From JBBQNJ01 sp038329845 (GTDB taxonomy: Bacteria > Planctomycetota > Phycisphaerae > Tepidisphaerales > Tepidisphaeraceae), in contig JBBQNJ010000015.1 in assembly GCA_038329845.1 (NCBI GenBank), forward strand, positions 1 through 64,000: 64,000 bases of DNA. The letters run 5' to 3'. The notes beneath the pieces were generated by a model. That model was not told the origin of the DNA and did no database searches. It saw only the letters and a program-made list of their open reading frames with translations. The position numbers and the translations under genes are program-made. Numbering within the stretch: the stretch's first letter is position 1; each line of letters begins with the position of its first letter. Positions 34,981 to 43,850 of this stretch are shown piece after piece.

Positions 34981-36053
34981 GCCAGCAGCGTCGTTAAGTC
35001 CGGCGGAAGCTCGGCGCGGATTGTCATCGGCTTCAAGGTCGCCGGGTGGACGAACGTGATTTCATACGCATGCAGCGCCTGGCGGGCAAGGCGGAAATCA
35101 CCCAGAGAAAAAACGCGGCCGCCGTACATGGTGTCGCCGACCATGGGGTGGCCCTTGACCGATAGATGGATGCGAAGTTGATGGGTGCGACCGGTCTTGG
35201 GCATCAGCTTGATCAAGGAGAATCGCACCGGGGGAAGCGGATGCCGACGATCCTGGGAATATTCGCTCTCGGTGAGGACCACCCCCCCGGGGGCCTGGAA
35301 TGTTTCCTGCACCTGGTAAAGCGTGACCGCCGGTTTGCCACCGTTCTCGACCTTGCGGATCGCCTGGCGCTCGCGGACGTAACGGTCTTGACCGATGGGA
35401 AGATCGATTACATCCCCCAGCAAATGCGGCACGCCGTGGCAGACGGCCAGATAGGTTTTCTGAATGCTCCGATTCTCGAACTGCCGGGCCATTCGCCAGT
35501 GCGCCTCGTCGCTCTTGGCCACCAGCATGACCCCGGTGGTGTTGCGATCCAGGCGATGGAGGATGCCCGGCCGCCAGGCACCGTTGACGGTGCTCCATTC
35601 GCGCCCGTAATACACCAGCCCATTGACGAGCGTGCCGGTCCATTTTCCCCGCGCCGGATGGACCATCAGGTCGGCCTGTTTGTTGATCGCCAGAAAATGT
35701 TCGTCCTCGTAGAGGATCTCCAGCGGAATCGGCTCGGGGATCAGTTCGCTCACCGGCTCGGGCGGGGCGACCATCTCCACTTGATCGTTCAGCCGCGGGT
35801 GATAGCTGGCCTTGACGACCTTGCCGTTGACCTTGACCAACCCCTCGTCCATCAGGCGCTGAACGGCGGCGCGGGAAAGATAGGAGACGCGATCGGTGAG
35901 ATACTGATCGATCCGCCGGGTGAGATTTTTGCCGATCCGCCAGCGGTAATGCTCAACATCGTTTTCAACGATGACTTCGACATCCGCCGGGATCGAACGA
36001 ATTTTCCCTCCCGCGTTTGCTGGCGGGTCGGTTTGATCGGGATCGAGGGTCAC
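34941..36053 (-). CDS. RluD-like 23S rRNA pseudouridine synthase
   Basis: 370-aa RluA/RluD-family enzyme isomerising uridines in 23S rRNA. An N-terminal S4 RNA-binding domain (LTRRIDQYLTDRVSYLSRAAVQRLMDEGLVKVNG, about 44-77) precedes the synthase domain with catalytic Asp in GILHRLDRNTTGVML (about 165). LMPKTGRTHQLRIHL and GHPMVGDTMYGG are the other family blocks. About 35 residues precede the S4 domain. The last residues (NPAEGGLAT) come from the neighbouring repeat. RluD (1911/1915/1917) is the closest type but exact targets are not provable here. Confidence 0.9.
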   Translation of the reverse strand: MTLDPDQTDPPANAGGKIRSIPADVEVIVENDVEHYRWRIGKNLTRRIDQYLTDRVSYLSRAAVQRLMDEGLVKVNGKVVKASYHPRLNDQVEMVAPPEPVSELIPEPIPLEILYEDEHFLAINKQADLMVHPARGKWTGTLVNGLVYYGREWSTVNGAWRPGILHRLDRNTTGVMLVAKSDEAHWRMARQFENRSIQKTYLAVCHGVPHLLGDVIDLPIGQDRYVRERQAIRKVENGGKPAVTLYQVQETFQAPGGVVLTESEYSQDRRHPLPPVRFSLIKLMPKTGRTHQLRIHLSVKGHPMVGDTMYGGRVFSLGDFRLARQALHAYEITFVHPATLKPMTIRAELPPDLTTLLAILRNPAEGGLAT

Positions 36054-36119
36054 AAAGGGTCAGTGTTCTGAATCGCGGCTCTACCCCGCTCAACCCGTCG
36101 CCGCGGCCTGGTCTGCGGT

Positions 36120-36190
36120 CTGAAACGAGAAATCGGAAATCCGAATCCGAAACCTGAATCCGAAATCCTAATCCAGATTTCCAAATCTCA
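36120..36190. repeat. short degenerate repeats (GAAATCC/GAATCC)
   Basis: A run of 6-7 bp motifs (GGAAATCCGAATCC, GAAACCTGAATCC, GAAATCCTAATCC) fills the gap between the RluD-like and YfgM-like genes. No hairpin or ORF is evident. Confidence 0.6.
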
Positions 36191-36219
36191 GAAAACCTTC
36201 ACTCCGATCGCCCCTTCGC

Positions 36220-37062
36220 CTAACGCGAGGGGACAGTCGCGGGCGCGGTCGCCGGTGCCGTAGCGGGCAGAACCGGTCCCAATGCCCCGGATGCCGCCTG
36301 CGTCGTATCGAATTCTCGCGTCGTCGCCTGGCTGGCGGCGATCCGCATCGCCTCTTCGATGCTCTGGGCTTCGGCAATCAGGATCGGCTTGGAGAACTGG
36401 TCCAATGCCGTCCGCCGAACCTTCGCCAGCGTCTGGAAAGACGGCGCCACCTCCGCCATCGCCTCGATCGCCTGGTACAATTCACGCGCCCGTTCAAAAT
36501 TGCGTTGATTCTCGGCGATCGCGGCCAGCCCGAACCGGGCTCGCGCTACCGCCCGAGTCTGACCGCCAAACCGATCGATCACCTCCTGGTAAGCATCGGC
36601 GGCCTCTTTCAGATAACTGTCGGGGTCCTTCTCGACGGTCATCGCGGCCTGCGTGGACGGCGGGGGGGCTGGAAGATTGGCCATGGTCCAATTCGCATCG
36701 CCCGCCATCAGCAGCGCTTCGGACACCACCTGCTCATTCGACGAATCGGCGATCGCCGCATCGGCCGCGTTCTTCACCTCGCGATAAATCGCCATTCGCT
36801 CGTTAATCAACTGCTCCGGCGGCCCGGTGACGCGGGTCCGCAGTTGCCCCAGCGCCCCCCGCGCCGAGGCCACCGAATCGGCAAGCGACACCTGCTGCTC
36901 GCGCCGGGTCACCAGCCAGTAACGCCCCGCAAGGATCAGGAGCATCACGATCACCAGCCCGGTCAACACCTTGTTTCCGTGGACGGCCCAAAAACCGGGG
37001 AAATCCTCGATGATCCGCGCCAGGGCATTTTGCTTCAGTTCGTGCCGACGTTCCGCCTTCAT
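36220..37062 (-). CDS. YfgM-like membrane-anchored TPR protein
   Basis: 280-aa protein with a cytoplasmic N-terminus, one transmembrane helix (VLTGLVIVMLLILAGRYWL, about 32-50) and a helical extracytoplasmic part. TPR-like pairs include AADAYQEVIDRFGGQTRAVARARFGLAAIAENQRNFERARELYQAI (about 150-200). The C-terminus is an Ala/Pro/Thr-rich tail. YfgM-type proteins act near the Sec translocon or as periplasmic chaperone helpers; here that role is only suggested by architecture. It is divergent from the LacI regulator gene. Confidence 0.7.
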   Translation of the reverse strand: MKAERRHELKQNALARIIEDFPGFWAVHGNKVLTGLVIVMLLILAGRYWLVTRREQQVSLADSVASARGALGQLRTRVTGPPEQLINERMAIYREVKNAADAAIADSSNEQVVSEALLMAGDANWTMANLPAPPPSTQAAMTVEKDPDSYLKEAADAYQEVIDRFGGQTRAVARARFGLAAIAENQRNFERARELYQAIEAMAEVAPSFQTLAKVRRTALDQFSKPILIAEAQSIEEAMRIAASQATTREFDTTQAASGALGPVLPATAPATAPATVPSR

Positions 37063-37159
37063 AGGAATCGCATCCTAGTGGGGTCCCAAACGCAACGCAA
37101 ACCGCGGCATCGACTGACGCCGCGGAGCCGCGGAGTGATACGATGTTTTATCATAGCGC

Positions 37160-37187
37160 TTGACTTCTTATGCAACCGCTGTAACAT
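37160..37187 (+). promoter_or_regulatory. promoter and candidate LacI-type operator
   Basis: TTGACT (37160-37165) and TAACAT (37182-37187) are 16 bp apart, placing transcription start near 37193-37195, at the regulator ATG. TGCAACCGCTGTAA (37171-37184), overlapping the -10, agrees with the LacI-family half-sites TGNAANCGNTTNCA at all but two fixed bases. This suggests autoregulation and a nearly leaderless message. Confidence 0.55.
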
Positions 37188-37194
37188 GAGGGCA

Positions 37195-38229
37195 ATGGCG
37201 GTCACCCTACGAACCATCGCCGAGCAAGCGGGGGTCAGTCGCCCGACGGTGAGCCACATTCTCAACCCCACCAGCCGCCGCGCGGGATTGTTCGCCGAGG
37301 AAACCCGAAATCGAGTCATAGCGATTGCCAAAGAGATGGGCTACAGGCCGAACGCCGCCGCACGATCGACCTCCACCGGTCGCTTTGGGGCAGTGACGCT
37401 CCTGCTCAGCCAGTTTGGCAATCGCAGTCAAGTCCCGCCGCGTCTGCTCGATGGAATTGACGAAGCCTTGGCCGAGACTGATCTGCACCTGACCCTCGCC
37501 CGTCTGCCGGATGAAAAACTGACCGACAACGCCGTCATGCCCAAATTGTTGCGCCAACTCGCCAGCGACGGGCTGCTCATCAACTACAACGCCCACATCC
37601 CCCAGCGAATGATCGACCTCATCGCCCGATTCGACCTGCCGGGCGTCTGGATCAACTCCAAACAACCGCACGACTGCATTTACCCAGACGATGAAAAAGC
37701 CGGCTTCGACGCGACGCAATTGCTGCTCCAAGCGGGACACACCCGCATCGCCTTCGTCGATTACACCTACGGCAAGACCCCGGTGCGCCGCCATTACAGC
37801 AACACCGACCGCCGCGCCGGCTACGCCCGCGCCATGCTCGATGCCGGCCTGACCCCGCGCCTGATTTGCGGCGACGATCACCTGCCCCTCGAACAGCGAA
37901 TCGACTTCACCCGCGCGTGGCTGGGCCGCGACGACCGTCCCTCCGCGGTCGTCTGTTACACCCACCACGAAAGCGCGCCGATTTTGACCACCGCCGACCG
38001 CATGGGCTTGTCGATCCCCCGCGATCTGTCGATCGTGACGGTTCACGATGAAGTGGTGAGGCATTACGACATCCCCGTGCCGACGCTGGTCCTGCCCGAG
38101 CGCGAGATCGGCCGGCGGGCGGTGGAGATGCTCAGGCGAAGAATTGAAGAGAGCAGTGTGATGCCTGCGGTCGCGGTCCCCTGCACAATCGCCAACGCCG
38201 AGTCATTGCTTAACTTGTCTCGTTCTTAA
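37195..38229 (+). CDS. LacI/GalR-family transcriptional regulator
   Basis: 344-aa repressor. The N-terminal helix-turn-helix reads TLRTIAEQAGVSRPTVSHILN, followed by the hinge-helix region and a periplasmic-binding-protein-like effector domain (GLLINYNAHIPQRMIDL, HTRIAFVDYTYG, DRPSAVVCYTHHESA, PTLVLPEREIGRRAVEML). The ligand is probably a sugar, but nothing identifies it. The start could be ATG 37186, nine bases earlier. A PEP-CTERM gene follows 28 bp after the stop, possibly as target or by read-through. Confidence 0.9.
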   Translation: MAVTLRTIAEQAGVSRPTVSHILNPTSRRAGLFAEETRNRVIAIAKEMGYRPNAAARSTSTGRFGAVTLLLSQFGNRSQVPPRLLDGIDEALAETDLHLTLARLPDEKLTDNAVMPKLLRQLASDGLLINYNAHIPQRMIDLIARFDLPGVWINSKQPHDCIYPDDEKAGFDATQLLLQAGHTRIAFVDYTYGKTPVRRHYSNTDRRAGYARAMLDAGLTPRLICGDDHLPLEQRIDFTRAWLGRDDRPSAVVCYTHHESAPILTTADRMGLSIPRDLSIVTVHDEVVRHYDIPVPTLVLPEREIGRRAVEMLRRRIEESSVMPAVAVPCTIANAESLLNLSRS

Positions 38230-38257
38230 CCCCTTTCCCTTTTACGGAGGTTCGATC

Positions 38258-38905
38258 ATGCAGCGAAGTACATCGTTTCTCGTGGCCGTGTCCGCAGGAT
38301 TGCTCGCGTGCGGAGCAAGTCAGGCGGCGGTCGTTATCGCGTCGTATGACTTTAACTCGGCGTCAGGGTCCCCCACCACCTCTGTTCCGCTGGTGACTTC
38401 ATCAGCCGTGACAGCCGGCCCCAACGTCAACAACAGCCTCGTGTTCACGGCTAACCAAGCGCAAATTACCAATTCCGCCTACGAAGAGGTAAAGGCGAAT
38501 GCCCATACCAACGGGCAATACATCACATTCAACGTCGAGGCGGACGCGGGCAAGACGCTGGACCTGACGCAACTCCAGTATAAACATTCGCGCACCAACA
38601 GCGCGCCACGTCGACTTGCGGTCTTTGCCAGCAAGGATGCGGGGGCGTTCGCTGAGATCCAAGATGTGGGTAACGGAAACTCCAGCGTGCTTCCCACGCT
38701 CACGGTCAATCTTGACGGCGGCGCTTATGACGGACTGGGAAAAATCACGTTTCGCTTCGTCTTCTACGATAACAACACTTTGCCCGGTCTCGCCCGTTTC
38801 GATGACTTCGAGCTGATGGGTGATGTCGTCCCCGAACCCGCCTCGCTGGCGCTGGCGAGCCTCGGCGGATTGGCGCTTCTCGGGCGTCGCCGTCGCAATG
38901 TGTGA
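38258..38905 (+). CDS. PEP-CTERM sorted exported protein
   Basis: 215-aa protein with a signal peptide (about 1-23, ending GASQAA) and a C-terminal PEP-CTERM sorting signal. The latter is VPEPASLALASLGGLALL followed by GRRRR: a VPEP box, a hydrophobic helix and a basic end. Such proteins are exported, cleaved by exosortase-type enzymes and placed in envelope or extracellular polymer. The middle (about 25-190) is Thr/Ser/Asn-rich, beta-like and unassigned; GLARFDDFELMGDV resembles ends of discoidin/lectin-like folds. ACGGAGG lies 8-9 bp before ATG. Confidence 0.88.
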   Translation: MQRSTSFLVAVSAGLLACGASQAAVVIASYDFNSASGSPTTSVPLVTSSAVTAGPNVNNSLVFTANQAQITNSAYEEVKANAHTNGQYITFNVEADAGKTLDLTQLQYKHSRTNSAPRRLAVFASKDAGAFAEIQDVGNGNSSVLPTLTVNLDGGAYDGLGKITFRFVFYDNNTLPGLARFDDFELMGDVVPEPASLALASLGGLALLGRRRRNV

Positions 38906-38940
38906 GCAGGTGGGGTTTTTCCCCGCTTGTGACCTCCTTT

Positions 38941-38991
38941 GAGCAGACATGGGCGTTGCGCCCATGTCTGCTCACGGGCGGGACGCCCGTG
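38941..38991. repeat. two back-to-back perfect hairpins
   Basis: GAGCAGACATGGGCG-TTG-CGCCCATGTCTGCTC (15-bp stem, 38941-38973) is directly followed by CACGGGCG-GGA-CGCCCGTG (8-bp stem, 38973-38991). They sit between the PEP-CTERM and prepilin-like genes. The second stem resembles extragenic palindromes of related genomes; together they may also end transcription. Confidence 0.88.
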
Positions 38992-39019
38992 CCACCTCTC
39001 ACGCCGGAAAGGTGCGAAC

Positions 39020-39766
39020 ATGAAACGCAACGCATTTACACTCGTCGAATTGCTTGTGGTGATTGGGATTATCGCAATTCTGATCGCACTCCTCCTGCCC
39101 GCGCTCAACAAGGCGCGGGCGGCAGCGCAGGATGTCGCCTGCAAGAGCAACATGCGCCAGATCGCCTTGGCCCATCTCATGTATACCGCCGACAACGCCG
39201 GCACGCTGCGGCCGGGGCTCTGGAGCAACGCCCCCGGACCCACTTTTGCCGACGACTGGTTCATTGCCCTGCCCGCGTTCAAGTATCTCAGCGGTTACAA
39301 GGACTTCTCGAGCGTCTTTGCCTGTCCATCCTCGGCTTTCGCCATGAACAAGGTCGGCCAGCCCATGAACAGCCGCAGCGGCGGGGAGGAAACCAACTTC
39401 CGCTACTGGCAAAGTTATGGCAACCACCGCGCGACCACCGGGCAGCAAAACGGACCCGCCGGCGACCGGTTCTTCACCAAGGTCACCCGCCAGCCCAACA
39501 ATCGGATGCTGGTGATCGAGAAGATCAGCGGAAAGCCCTCCGCCTGGCCCGACGATGCCGAGTCGCAGGTGTCGATTCGAAAAGCCAGTTCGCACGACCC
39601 GCTGGCGCTGCTTTCCAGCGGATATCTCCAGTTTCGCCACGGGAAAAACGACCGCATGAACATCGCCTTCATCGACGGCCACGTCACCTCCTGCACGCGC
39701 GACCAGCTTACCCGGGCGATTCTCGCGACCTACAAGTCCGACGCCTGGATCGACCAACTGGATTGA
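39020..39766 (+). CDS. prepilin-like protein (type II pseudopilin/H-X9-DG type)
   Basis: 248-aa protein. The type III signal MKRNAFTLVELLVVIGIIAI has Gly/Ala-Phe processing context, Glu5 after cleavage and one hydrophobic N-terminal helix running to about residue 30. The rest follows the planctomycete prepilin-like family: KSNMRQIALAHLMYTADN near the start and RHGKNDRMNIAFIDGHV near the end. These large paralogous families are thought to be surface or secretion-related pseudopilins; function is unproven. GGAAAGG precedes ATG by about 7 bp. Confidence 0.9.
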   Translation: MKRNAFTLVELLVVIGIIAILIALLLPALNKARAAAQDVACKSNMRQIALAHLMYTADNAGTLRPGLWSNAPGPTFADDWFIALPAFKYLSGYKDFSSVFACPSSAFAMNKVGQPMNSRSGGEETNFRYWQSYGNHRATTGQQNGPAGDRFFTKVTRQPNNRMLVIEKISGKPSAWPDDAESQVSIRKASSHDPLALLSSGYLQFRHGKNDRMNIAFIDGHVTSCTRDQLTRAILATYKSDAWIDQLD

Positions 39767-39925
39767 TCGTCCGTAAAAACGGAACGTTGAAAACCCCAAC
39801 CTCGATTGTCATCCCGCGCCTCTTTCCGCTTCCGCAAGCGGTCGCACGGCGGCACGCAGCCGTTGAATCGTCGTTCAACCTCCGGTTTGCCCAGGCGTCG
39901 CGGGGCCGGTAGAACGACCGAACCG

Positions 39926-41044
39926 ATGCACCGATTCCTCTGGATCCTTCTCGCGGGATTGTGCCTGGTGGCGGTTGCCTGCTCCCCGCCGGCTCCGGTG
40001 CTCCCGCGGATCGAGCATGTGCTGATCATCAGCATCGACGGCCTGCGCCCCGATGTGCTGCTGCGGGCGAATGCGCCTCACTTACGCAAGATGATGGCCA
40101 ACGGCGCGTTTTCGATGTGGGCTCGGACCACGGAAGTGTCGATCACCCTTCCGTCCCATGTGAGCATGCTCACCGGGACCATTCCCGAACATCATGGCAT
40201 CTACTGGAATTACGATGTTCCCGATGCACTGCTTTATCCGCCGTTGACGGCTACAATTTTCGAGGTCGCTAAGAATGCCGGTCGATCCACCGCGATGGCG
40301 ACCGGCAAGAGCAAGTTCATTACCCTGGCCAAGCCGGGAACGCTTGATTACGTGGCGCTGCCGACCCGCGCCACCGGCGGGTATCTGGGCGATCTGGACG
40401 TGGCGAAGAACGCCAGTCGGATCATTCTCGAGCATCGACCGGACTTGATATTCGTCCATTTTCCCGATGTGGATGCCACCGGACATGGGATCGGCTGGGG
40501 GATGCCCGAGCAAGTTCAAGCGGCCTCGAAGGCCGACTCGGCGGTGGGGATCGTGCTGGCGGCGCTGAGACGGGCGGGGATCGAGAAAACCACGGCGATT
40601 ATCGTCAGCGCCGACCACGGCGGGGCCGCCCGCGGGCATGGCCCGGATGATCCCCGCAGCCGTCATATCCCCTGGATCATCACCGGACCGGGCGTGCGGA
40701 AAAACGTCGATCTGACGCGATACAACTACCTGATCATTAATACCGAAGACACGTTCGCCACCGCCTGCTACATGCTGGGACTGACTCCTCCGGGGCCGAT
40801 CGACGGCAAGCCAATTCTCCAAGCGTTCACCAATTTTCACGAGCCGCACGAGATGCTGAGCGAGCCGGTGCCCGCGGCGGCGCCGGAATCCGAGCCGTGG
40901 ACTTACGATCGCGAGGGCCTGCCCCGGGGCGTCACCCGCCAGCTCTTGCCGACGTGGGAACGTCTGCGACAGCATCGCTCGGTTTTCGATGACCTGGCCG
41001 ATCCAAGTCCGACGACTGCGCCCGATTCCCTATCGCCGCGGTAG
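39926..41044 (+). CDS. lipoprotein phosphodiesterase/nucleotide pyrophosphatase-like
   Basis: 372-aa alkaline-phosphatase-superfamily enzyme of the type I phosphodiesterase branch. The N-terminus MHRFLWILLAGLCLVAVAC is a lipoprotein signal with lipobox Cys. Metal and catalytic motifs: LIISIDGLRPD (Asp), ITLPSHVSMLTG (Thr nucleophile), FPDVDATGHG (Asp, His), VSADHGGAA (Asp-His) and RHIPWIITGPG (His). It would act outside the inner membrane on nucleotide or phospholipid phosphodiesters; the true substrate is unknown. ATG 39926 is set by the lipoprotein signal. Confidence 0.87.
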   Translation: MHRFLWILLAGLCLVAVACSPPAPVLPRIEHVLIISIDGLRPDVLLRANAPHLRKMMANGAFSMWARTTEVSITLPSHVSMLTGTIPEHHGIYWNYDVPDALLYPPLTATIFEVAKNAGRSTAMATGKSKFITLAKPGTLDYVALPTRATGGYLGDLDVAKNASRIILEHRPDLIFVHFPDVDATGHGIGWGMPEQVQAASKADSAVGIVLAALRRAGIEKTTAIIVSADHGGAARGHGPDDPRSRHIPWIITGPGVRKNVDLTRYNYLIINTEDTFATACYMLGLTPPGPIDGKPILQAFTNFHEPHEMLSEPVPAAAPESEPWTYDREGLPRGVTRQLLPTWERLRQHRSVFDDLADPSPTTAPDSLSPR

Positions 41045-41181
41045 GAGATTTTTCCCACAATTGAGAGTCGATTCCCGGCGGGGATTCCTTCCCGTGGGTC
41101 AGGGGAATCCGATTCGCTCTGAAAATCGGCCTTTATAGATGATATTATGCTGGCACCCGATTTGATCTTGAGATTTCCACT

Positions 41182-42435
41182 ATGATTGACATCAGCGTCC
41201 TCTACGGCGGCCTTGAGACCCCTTCCACCCCGCACCGCTACGGGCGGGCGATCACGCAGATCGATCCGCCGGCCCATCAGCGGATGGCCGTCGCAAGAAG
41301 CGCCGCCGAGCGCCGACCGATCGTGGTCTGGAACCTCACCCGAACCTGCAATCTCAAGTGCGTTCACTGCTACACCGATTCCGAGGCCCAGAAATATCCC
41401 GATGAGCTGACCACCGAGCAGGCTACGGCGGTCCTGGATAATCTGGCCGAGTTCAAAGTGCCGGCGGTGCTGTTTTCCGGCGGGGAGCCGCTGGTCCGCA
41501 AGGACCTGTTCGAGCTGGCGGCGTACGCCCGCTCGAAAAACCTGCATGTGGTCGTTTCGACCAACGGCACGCTGATCGACCGGGCCGTCGCCGAGCGATT
41601 CAAGGAACTGAAGTTCGCGTACATCGGGATCAGCCTGGATAGCGCGATCCCCGAGATCCATGACGAGTTTCGCGGAATGAAAGGGGCATTCGAGCGGACC
41701 ATGCGCGGGTTCCGCTACTGCGTGGAGGTGGGTCAGAAAGTGGGCTTGCGGCTGACCCTCACGACCCACACCGCCCAGGACCTCGACCGCTTGTTCGACT
41801 TCATTGAAAATGAGGGGATCGACCGCGCCTGCTTCTACCACCTCTGTCCGGCGGGGCGCGGAAAGAGCCTGCTGACGCTTACCGCCGAGCAGTCACGGGC
41901 GGCAGTGGACACGATCATGGACCGCACCGCCGATTTCGTGAAGCGGGGCAAGCACATTGAAATCCTCACCGTCGATAACCATTGCGACGGGGCGTATATG
42001 TACTTGCGGATGCTGCGTGAAAATCATCCCCGTGCCCAGCAAGTGTTGGACATGCTCCAATGGAACGGTGGCGGACGATACTCCTCGGGAGTCGGGATCG
42101 CCAATATCGACTTCAATGGCAATGTCCACGCCGACCAGTTCTCGATGTTCCGCCATTTTGGCAACGTCAAACAGCGGAAATTCAGTGATATCTGGCAGGA
42201 CACCAGCAACCCGATCATGGCGGGTTTGAAAGATCGCCTGGGCCTGCTCAAAGGTCGATGCGCAACCTGCCGTTTCCAGAGCATTTGCGGCGGCGGCCTT
42301 CGTGCCCGGGCCGAGATCACCACCGGCGACCCCTGGGCCGCCGATACCGGTTGCTATCTCAGCGACGAGGAGATCGCCGGGGAACTTCCCCGACCCAGTG
42401 CCTCTGTCGCCGAACCCTTGGGCGCGGGCGTGTGA
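41182..42435 (+). CDS. radical SAM/SPASM protein, AhbC/NirJ-like
   Basis: 417-aa radical SAM enzyme. The N-terminus (ISVLYGGLETPS...RYGR) and WNLTRTCNLKCVHCYTDSEA place it with AhbC/NirJ heme-pathway enzymes. The SAM cluster is CNLKCVHC, with FSGGEPL after it. The conserved RYSSGVGIANIDFNGNVHADQF, the GRCATCRFQSICGG cluster and TGDPWAADTGCYL supply auxiliary-cluster cysteines. AhbC removes acetate groups from 12,18-didecarboxysiroheme; NirJ acts in heme d1 synthesis. No other siroheme-pathway gene is nearby, so the substrate is inferred from similarity. It stands alone upstream of a palindromic element. Confidence 0.82.
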   Translation: MIDISVLYGGLETPSTPHRYGRAITQIDPPAHQRMAVARSAAERRPIVVWNLTRTCNLKCVHCYTDSEAQKYPDELTTEQATAVLDNLAEFKVPAVLFSGGEPLVRKDLFELAAYARSKNLHVVVSTNGTLIDRAVAERFKELKFAYIGISLDSAIPEIHDEFRGMKGAFERTMRGFRYCVEVGQKVGLRLTLTTHTAQDLDRLFDFIENEGIDRACFYHLCPAGRGKSLLTLTAEQSRAAVDTIMDRTADFVKRGKHIEILTVDNHCDGAYMYLRMLRENHPRAQQVLDMLQWNGGGRYSSGVGIANIDFNGNVHADQFSMFRHFGNVKQRKFSDIWQDTSNPIMAGLKDRLGLLKGRCATCRFQSICGGGLRARAEITTGDPWAADTGCYLSDEEIAGELPRPSASVAEPLGAGV

Positions 42436-42503
42436 GCCACCCAGCGCAAAATGTCGGAAACTTGCTGTGTGCGCAAACCTATGTTTTGTCGCCGCTTAAC
42501 GAT

Positions 42504-42544
42504 AAAGGGGACGCGCTTCTTTTTTTAAGAAGCGCGTCCCCTTT
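42504..42544. repeat. GGGGACGCGCTTCTT perfect hairpin element
   Basis: AAAGGGGACGCGCTTCTT (42504-42521) and its exact complement (42527-42544) flank a TTTTT loop: an 18-bp perfect stem. It is the minimal form of the family also found at 43769, 49395 and 57959. It also ends with a T-run on both strands, so it can terminate transcription in either direction. Confidence 0.93.
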
Positions 42545-42562
42545 TTCCGCGGAATGGTGGCC

Positions 42563-43711
42563 ATGAGCGAAGTCGACCGACGGACTGAGTGGATCGAAGT
42601 CTTGCAGCGGATCGTGCGGCCGGTGTTCACGCATCTTGCCGCCCGGACGCTGCGGCGAGCGATGCCCGTGGAGTGTCGTCCAGGGACAGATCGCGCGGCC
42701 GTGTCGCATCTCGAAGCGTTCGGTCGCTCGCTCGCCGGCGCTGCGCCCTATCTGGCACTGGCCGAGTCGGAGGCGCAGTCCGCGGAATTGGCGGCGATTG
42801 TGCGCGACGGACTGGACGCGATCAGCGATCCGGCTTCACCCGACTGCGCGACCTGGACCGGTCACCCGCAGGCGGTGGTGGATGCGGCGTTTCTCGCCCA
42901 GGGATTGCTACGGGCACCGGGGACGCTTTGGGCGCCGCTGGACGATCGGGTGCGACGAAACCTGCTGGCAGCGCTGCGATCGACCCGGGCGATCAAGCCG
43001 GCGTTCAACAACTGGCTGCTGTTCAGCGCCATGGTCGAAACAGCGCTGCTGGTATTCGAAGAGCCGGATTGGGATCCGATGCGGATCGACCTGGCGCTGC
43101 GGCAACACGAGCAGTGGTACGCCGGCGACGGCGCGTATGGCGACGGGCCAAACTTCCACTGGGACTACTACAACTCGTTTGTGATCCATCCAATGATCCT
43201 CGATGTGCTGCGCCATGCCGGTGAGCGGCACAACTGGAATCCCCTGTTCGCGGAAAAAGCGCTGTCGCGCTCCCGCCGATATGCGGCGGTGCAGGAGCGG
43301 CTGATCTCCCCTGAGGGAACATTTCCGCCGATCGGGCGATCTCTGGCCTATCGGTTCGGCGTTTTGCAAACCCTCGGCCAGATGGCGCTGCTCGGCCACT
43401 TGCCCGAAGAACTTGCCTGCGCGCAGGTCCGCGAAGCGATGTCGGCGGTGATCCGCCGCATGATCCAGGCGCCGGGGACGTTCGATCCCGAGGGCTGGCT
43501 CACAATCGGTTTCGCGGGCCATCAGCCGGGAATCGGCGAGTCGTACATCTCCACCGGCAGCCTGTACCTCTGTACCGTCGGCCTGCTCCCCCTGGGCCTG
43601 CCGGCCCACGCCCCGTTCTGGTGCGACCCCCCAGTTGCGTGGACCAGCCAGCGCGCCTGGCATGGCGACGATTTTCCCATCGACCATGCCCTGAGCCCCT
43701 GGCCTGCGTAA
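42563..43711 (+). CDS. DUF2264 family protein
   Basis: 382-aa cytoplasmic-looking protein of the DUF2264 family, an alpha/alpha barrel resembling glycoside hydrolase or lyase folds. Family segments visible: NNWLLFSAMVETALL, WYAGDGAYGDGPNFHWDYYNSFVIHPMILDVL, SPEGTFPPIGRSLAYRFG, and a final GESYISTGSLYL...LPLGLPAHAPFW. Related proteins sit in polysaccharide-use loci, so a sugar-related role is plausible but unproven. ATG 42563 follows GGTGG; ATG 42554 is an alternative adding three residues. Confidence 0.85.
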   Translation: MSEVDRRTEWIEVLQRIVRPVFTHLAARTLRRAMPVECRPGTDRAAVSHLEAFGRSLAGAAPYLALAESEAQSAELAAIVRDGLDAISDPASPDCATWTGHPQAVVDAAFLAQGLLRAPGTLWAPLDDRVRRNLLAALRSTRAIKPAFNNWLLFSAMVETALLVFEEPDWDPMRIDLALRQHEQWYAGDGAYGDGPNFHWDYYNSFVIHPMILDVLRHAGERHNWNPLFAEKALSRSRRYAAVQERLISPEGTFPPIGRSLAYRFGVLQTLGQMALLGHLPEELACAQVREAMSAVIRRMIQAPGTFDPEGWLTIGFAGHQPGIGESYISTGSLYLCTVGLLPLGLPAHAPFWCDPPVAWTSQRAWHGDDFPIDHALSPWPA

Positions 43712-43768
43712 ATTGTCGCAAAGTTGCTTAATCAATAACTGATTTTGTATTCGGGACTGCTCAAACAA

Positions 43769-43806
43769 GGACGCGCTTCTTTAAGCAAGAAGCAAGAAGC
43801 ACGTCC
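43769..43806. repeat. degenerate copy of the GGGGACG element
   Basis: GGACGCGCTTCTT (43769-43781) is inverted as AAGAAGCACGTCC (43794-43806) with one mismatch and a 12-nt loop. It lies in the 139-bp gap after the DUF2264 gene; the left flank is AT-rich. Confidence 0.85.
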
Positions 43807-43850
43807 CCTCTTCTGGGGGGAGACTTCTTCATAGGGACAGGCGCGCGGGG

